From assembly GCA_012270675.1 (NCBI GenBank), contig JAAXHW010000146.1, positions 1 to 48,443 on the forward strand: 48,443 bases of DNA. The letters run 5' to 3'. The DNA comes from Candidatus Latescibacterota bacterium (GTDB taxonomy: Bacteria; Latescibacterota; UBA2968; GCA-2709665). Below are positions 44,859 to 48,443 of this stretch, piece after piece. Positions within the stretch are counted from its first letter, which is position 1; every line of letters begins with the position of its first letter. The notes under the pieces are model-generated. The model was given only the letters and a program-made list of their open reading frames with translations. It was not told the origin of the DNA and ran no database searches. The position numbers and the translations under genes were made by a program.

Positions 44859-45887
44859 ATGAACGAGCCGACACAACCCGTGGATATCGCCGTCATAGGC
44901 CCCGGCCGGATGGGCAGCCTCTACGCTCGAATCGTAGACGAACTCGCCATCACCCGCCTGGTGGCCGTCTGCGGCCACGGGGAGGTCACGGCCCCGGCCG
45001 TGGGCAAATCCCTGGGCGTGCCGGCCTATACCGGCGCCCGCTACCGCGAAATGTTGGCCGACCATCCCCACATCGAAGCCGTCATCGTCGCCACCTCCGA
45101 ATGGGCGCACCTGCACCCCTTCCTGGCGTCGATCAAAGCAGGCAAGCACATCCTGATCGAAAAACCGATGGCCACCTCTCCGGATGACGCCGCTCAAATG
45201 CTACAGCGCGCTGAGGAAGCCGGCCTGAAACACATGGTCTGCCACAACCTCCGATTCGATCCCCCCTATGCAGCCATGCGCCAGGCGGTGGCCGATGGCA
45301 AAATCGGGGACATCTTCCACATGTACAGCCGCCGAAATTCACGGCCGGAGGCCGTCGACCGTGTGCTCGGCCGCTTCCCACTCGCCTGCTGGCTGCTTCC
45401 CCACGACATCGACATGATGCTCTGGACGGCCGGCAGCCCGGTCGTAGAGGCCAGGGCCTATTCGCACGCCGGCGGAAAAACCCGACAGGATTATATCCTC
45501 GCCGTGCTCACTTTCGCCAGCGGCGCCATCGGCATCCTGGAAAACACCTGGGGCGCCCCGGCCCAGGGCGGGCGGGCGCAAACCCCACTATTCACCGCGC
45601 AGGGCACGGCCGGTGCCGCAGAAGTGCTGGCCTACGAAAACGGCCTGGCCCTCTACGGCGAAAACACCGTCGAGTATCCCGACACAACCACCGCGCCCGT
45701 TGTCCACGGCCAGACCGAAAGAACCTATCGCTCCCTCGTCCGGCACTTTGCCGGCGTCGTGCGGGACCTGTGGGCACCCGTCCTTACCGCCCGCGACGGC
45801 CTCGCCGCCATCCAGGTCGCTTCCGCCATCGACCGCGCCCTGAAAGAGGGCCGTGACATCCCGCTTCCACAGGAGACGGACAGGTGA
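44859..45887 (+). CDS. Gfo/Idh/MocA family oxidoreductase (plus strand)
   Basis: 342 aa. Rossmann loop GPGRMG at 14-19, EKP at 101-103 (HILIEKPMATS), and LLPHDIDMM with H182 and D185 as catalytic residues. NAD(P)-linked sugar or polyol oxidoreductase expected. The start at 44859 is fixed by GGAG 6 bases before it; other in-frame ATGs lie further up but have no ribosome site. Stop TGA overlaps the GTG of the following gene. It is divergent from the GntR regulator, so it is probably under the same control. Confidence 0.88.
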   Translation: MNEPTQPVDIAVIGPGRMGSLYARIVDELAITRLVAVCGHGEVTAPAVGKSLGVPAYTGARYREMLADHPHIEAVIVATSEWAHLHPFLASIKAGKHILIEKPMATSPDDAAQMLQRAEEAGLKHMVCHNLRFDPPYAAMRQAVADGKIGDIFHMYSRRNSRPEAVDRVLGRFPLACWLLPHDIDMMLWTAGSPVVEARAYSHAGGKTRQDYILAVLTFASGAIGILENTWGAPAQGGRAQTPLFTAQGTAGAAEVLAYENGLALYGENTVEYPDTTTAPVVHGQTERTYRSLVRHFAGVVRDLWAPVLTARDGLAAIQVASAIDRALKEGRDIPLPQETDR

Positions 45888-46264
45888 TCAAAGCAATCGA
45901 ACACATCGCCATCGTCGCTGCCGATCCCCCTTTACTCGCCCGCTGGTACTGCGACACGCTCGGCTTCGAAACCGCCCACGCCTTCGATGAAGACCGGACC
46001 TATTTCCTCCGCCTCCCTGAAGGGGGCATCCTGGAAATCTTACCCTCCAACGACCGCACACCGGACCACGCCGGGGACGACGCAGGCATCCGCCACATCG
46101 CCCTGAAAGTGGAAGACTTCCAGGCCGCCCATCAGACCCTGGAGGACCGGGGCGTCACCTTCGTCGGCCCCTCCCACCAGTCCCCCGCCGGGACCCGATT
46201 CGACTTCTTCCCCGACCCCGAAGGCAACCTCCTCCAGCTCGTATATCGCCCGCAACCGCTATAG
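45884..46264 (+). CDS. VOC/glyoxalase-fold protein
   Basis: 126 aa. A single paired beta-alpha-beta-beta-beta unit: IEHIAIVAADPPLLARWYCDTLGF (H7), GGILEILPS (E51), GIRHIALKVED (H71) and GNLLQLVY (Q118). Three of four usual metal ligands are present; the fourth position is Q rather than E. Lyase, isomerase, dioxygenase or resistance-type roles are all known in this fold. GTG start overlaps the previous stop by 4 bases (GTGA), a clear sign of coupling. Confidence 0.85.
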   Translation: MIKAIEHIAIVAADPPLLARWYCDTLGFETAHAFDEDRTYFLRLPEGGILEILPSNDRTPDHAGDDAGIRHIALKVEDFQAAHQTLEDRGVTFVGPSHQSPAGTRFDFFPDPEGNLLQLVYRPQPL

Positions 46265-46274
46265 GGCGGACAGG

Positions 46275-47201
46275 TCATACTTCTTCACCCTTCATCTGTT
46301 CCTCCGCCTGCTTCACAATATCCACCCCCACCAGCGCGCTCCACGCGCCCAGCAAACGCCTGGTCACCGCCCCTACCTTCCCATCTCCCACCGGCAACCC
46401 GTTGAAACGGGTGGCCGGCATAATACAGTACGGCGTACTCGTAAAAAAAAGCTCGTCGGCCGTGTACAGATCGTACGGCTGCAGCGTCTCCTCCCGCGCG
46501 GGAATCCCCAGTTCTTCCGCCAGCTCCAGAACCGTCTCCCGGCTGATCCCGGCCAGGCAGTTCTGCGTCGTGGGGGTTCGCAACGCCCCCTTGTTCACCA
46601 CAAAAATATTCCCCCCCTTGTTCTCCCCCACATTCCCGTAGATATCCAGAATAACGCCCTGCGCCTCCGCATCCACCAGCTTCACCTCCACCTCCGCAAG
46701 CGTATAAGCCATCCGGCTGCGGTTCTTCACCCGCGCATCCAGCGACTGCGAGGGAATCATCCGGCTCATCGCGGTTACCGCGTGGCAGCCCGCACCGTAG
46801 AACGCCGCCCAGCCGCGCAGGTCCATGGGCGCATTGTGGATCATCACCGTCGCTGCCCCCCGCTGCACCGTGGGGTCGGGCCCCGGCATGGAAACCCCGC
46901 GCGAGATATTGTGCACAATCCAGTAATCCTCCTCCGGCCCGATAAGCGACAGGTTCGTCTCCAGCAGGTCCAGCGTAACCCGCGCCATCTCCTCCGGCCC
47001 GTACCCCGGATCGATCCGCGTCACCTTCAGCGACTGGTACAGCCGTTCGATGTGCCGGTCCAGCTTGAACGGCCGATGTCCAAACGTACGCGTCGATTCG
47101 GTAACCGTATCGCCCAAAGTGACCGCGGTATCGAAGATCGAAATCTTCGCCTCTTCTTCCGCAACCATCTGCCCGGAAATGTAGACCTGGCGCGACGACA
47201 T
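46275..47201 (-). CDS. Class IV aminotransferase (branched-chain/D-amino acid type)
   Basis: 308 aa. PLP lysine K159 in DARVKNRSRM, E193 in GNVGENKGGN, and the loop TTQNCLAGISRETVLELAEELG near 216-237 match BCAT/DAAT/aminodeoxychorismate-lyase family. Choice between these cannot be made from sequence. ATG at 47201 with GGAGGA 6 bases upstream; 10 bases separate it from the convergent VOC gene. Paired with the Gfo/Idh gene 12 bases upstream. Confidence 0.9.
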   Translation of the reverse strand: MSSRQVYISGQMVAEEEAKISIFDTAVTLGDTVTESTRTFGHRPFKLDRHIERLYQSLKVTRIDPGYGPEEMARVTLDLLETNLSLIGPEEDYWIVHNISRGVSMPGPDPTVQRGAATVMIHNAPMDLRGWAAFYGAGCHAVTAMSRMIPSQSLDARVKNRSRMAYTLAEVEVKLVDAEAQGVILDIYGNVGENKGGNIFVVNKGALRTPTTQNCLAGISRETVLELAEELGIPAREETLQPYDLYTADELFFTSTPYCIMPATRFNGLPVGDGKVGAVTRRLLGAWSALVGVDIVKQAEEQMKGEEV

Positions 47202-47213
47202 ATCTGCTCCTCC

Positions 47214-48266
47214 TCATACTACCAGCGGGAAATCGACCCGGCGGTTCCCGCCGTGGTGTGACTTCAAAATCCCCAGAATGATCTCCAGCGTCTTCCGCGC
47301 TTCCCGGGCCGGAGAGACCAGTTCCCCGCCGTTTTCCAGCACGTAGGCCAGTTCCGCCACCATCGCCCCCTTCTCCTGGATCATATAATTTCCCGGCACG
47401 ATCTCGGTCGTCTCAAAAGACGCCCCCCGGATCAGTCGCGCGGACGTATCCGTTGCCTCCACCCGACCCTCCTCGCAAGTCAGCACAAACCGCCAGCCGG
47501 AAAACGCCGTCTTGAACGAATTGTAAAAAGCCCTCACCCCATTCTCAAACCGGATGTAGGCCGACGCGTACGGATCGCTCGCAGCATCCTTCCCCCCCCC
47601 GCCCTGATACTCGGTAAAATGTTCAAACCCCTCCTCCAATTCGGCCACCAGCCACCCGGGGTCCCCCTCGGCGAAAAAACAGACCGTATCCAGCGCATGG
47701 GTACCATTCCGGAACAGCATCGACCGCAGGCCGAACATCTCACATCCGACCGTGCGCAGCGGCCCGATCTCCCCGCTCCGGACAATCTCCCTGGCCCTCA
47801 GATAATGCGGATACCACCGCCGGGAATGATCCACTGAAAGCAATGTTCCCTCAGCCTCGGCCGCAGCAATCATCCGGTCCGCATCCGCCAGCGTGGTCGC
47901 AAGCGGCTTTTCACACAGAATCGCAGGCACACCGCCCTCTGCCGCCGTCACCACGATATCCGCATGGAGGTGGTCCGAAGTCGCCACACTCAGCAGGTCC
48001 GGCTTCTCGGTCTCCAGCATCTCCCGATAATCCGTATAATAATGCATCTTCGGCCACACATCCCCCCAATTCGTCTTGAAATCGGCCAGCGCCTCCTCCC
48101 GCAGGTCGCACACCCCCACCAGTTCCGTCTGCGGACATCGGTAATAGGCGGATGCATGGGACGTGGGCATCGCCCCGTATACCGGAAGGTTTTCCTCCTC
48201 CGGAGGCCGCCGCGCCCCGATCCCCGTCAGCCCCACAATAACACCGCGATATTCACCCTTGGACAT
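47214..48266 (-). CDS. Gfo/Idh/MocA family oxidoreductase (right end)
   Basis: 350 aa. The N-terminal nucleotide loop GLTGIGARR (12-20) is less regular than usual and is followed by an insertion (PPEEENLPVYG). EKP is at 119-121 (ILCEKPLATT), and the catalytic NGTHALD (187-193) is present. Function as NAD(P) sugar oxidoreductase expected. ATG at 48266 with GGAGGGT 5 bases upstream. Confidence 0.86.
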   Translation of the reverse strand: MSKGEYRGVIVGLTGIGARRPPEEENLPVYGAMPTSHASAYYRCPQTELVGVCDLREEALADFKTNWGDVWPKMHYYTDYREMLETEKPDLLSVATSDHLHADIVVTAAEGGVPAILCEKPLATTLADADRMIAAAEAEGTLLSVDHSRRWYPHYLRAREIVRSGEIGPLRTVGCEMFGLRSMLFRNGTHALDTVCFFAEGDPGWLVAELEEGFEHFTEYQGGGGKDAASDPYASAYIRFENGVRAFYNSFKTAFSGWRFVLTCEEGRVEATDTSARLIRGASFETTEIVPGNYMIQEKGAMVAELAYVLENGGELVSPAREARKTLEIILGILKSHHGGNRRVDFPLVV

Positions 48267-48290
48267 ATTCTACCCTCCGAAACAGATGAT

Positions 48291-48316
48291 GAAAACAGTT
48301 GCCGCGTCTCGCCTCC
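48291..48316. repeat. 26-base dispersed repeat, copy 2
   Basis: Partner of 5791-5816 (one mismatch). Lies 25 bases upstream of the minus-strand start at 48266. Confidence 0.7.
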
Positions 48317-48342
48317 CCCGCCTTCGGGGCGGGGGGATGGGG

Positions 48343-48443
48343 CTTTTCCGCGCAGATCCCCCCAGCACCTCCGCCCAAAAACGCTCCAAACGTCCGTTGG
48401 GCACAACCGCCTGATTACACCACAGGGGCAGTTCGCGGAAAAG
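48343..48443. other. Nested inverted repeats at the window edge
   Basis: CTTTTCCGCG (48343-48352) and CGCGGAAAAG (48434-48443) are perfect inverted arms, and GCCCAA (48373-48378) and TTGGGC (48397-48402) nest inside. The 177 bases 48267-48443 hold no gene beyond this and the 26-base repeat. The window ends at the outer arm, so the element may continue. Confidence 0.5.

Noticed and set aside
46285-47217. A 310-residue frame overlapping the class IV aminotransferase
   Set aside because: Same strand, different frame; glycine-rich without domain, while the other frame has all PLP motifs.
1-48443. CRISPR array, tRNA, rRNA, riboswitch, transposase
   Set aside because: No regular spaced repeats, no cloverleaf or conserved rRNA segment and no transposase-like protein were recognised by eye; automated searches were not possible.

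Overview
This is a GC-rich bacterial window. Gene content points to an uncultured, diderm member of the FCB-type lineages: a TonB-dependent receptor with a carboxypeptidase-regulatory-like N-terminal domain, a PorV/PorQ-family outer-membrane protein, a secreted protein with a FlgD/T9SS-like C-terminal domain, and many Gfo/Idh/MocA oxidoreductases, phytanoyl-CoA dioxygenase-like proteins and DUF6785-type membrane proteins. Latescibacterota or Poribacteria would be my guess, but I cannot assign a phylum from sequence reading alone. I saw no rRNA, tRNA, CRISPR array, transposase or phage gene.

Layout: 29 genes in a row (positions 22 to 44332) lie on the minus strand, so the locus reads from right to left. 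It starts at a GntR-type regulator (43661-44332) with a clear sigma70-like promoter and a palindromic operator. Then come an outer-membrane block (a small beta-barrel protein, a TonB receptor, a secreted FN3/FlgD-like protein, a PorV-like protein) that ends at a strong intrinsic terminator (36163-36257). A second promoter candidate (36112-36141) directly follows and leads into a DegT-type aminotransferase, an exo-rhamnogalacturonan-lyase-like RIFT-barrel protein, PhyH-like dioxygenase, a CBM9-tailed secreted protein, a beta-propeller glycosidase-like protein, a homocysteine-methyltransferase-like protein, a kelch gene broken by an in-frame TAG, two tandem DUF6785-like transporter candidates, an aldo/keto reductase, a GH42-like protein, a transglutaminase-like FN3 protein, a PLP lyase/threonine synthase-like enzyme and a DUF4838 protein.

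The left 12 kb is a compact oxidative module: PhyH-like dioxygenase, PYROXD2/phytoene-desaturase-like flavoprotein, acyl-CoA dehydrogenase, ETF beta, ETF alpha, Gfo/Idh/MocA oxidoreductase, HyuB, HyuA, a xylose-isomerase-like TIM barrel and a beta-propeller glycosidase-like protein. The right end holds a divergent pair on the plus strand (Gfo/Idh/MocA plus a glyoxalase-fold protein) and a minus-strand pair (class IV aminotransferase, Gfo/Idh/MocA).

Together this reads as a large regulated catabolic island: uptake through a TonB receptor (with no SusD partner), inner-membrane transport by the DUF6785 pair, cytoplasmic trimming by sugar-active propellers, GH42-like and lyase-like enzymes, sugar redox by Gfo/Idh and AKR enzymes, and flavin-based and hydantoinase/oxoprolinase-type chemistry on the aglycone or acyl part. 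The substrate is unknown; a decorated, acylated or nitrogen-containing glycoside would fit. Several repeated sequences and hairpins sit between the genes.
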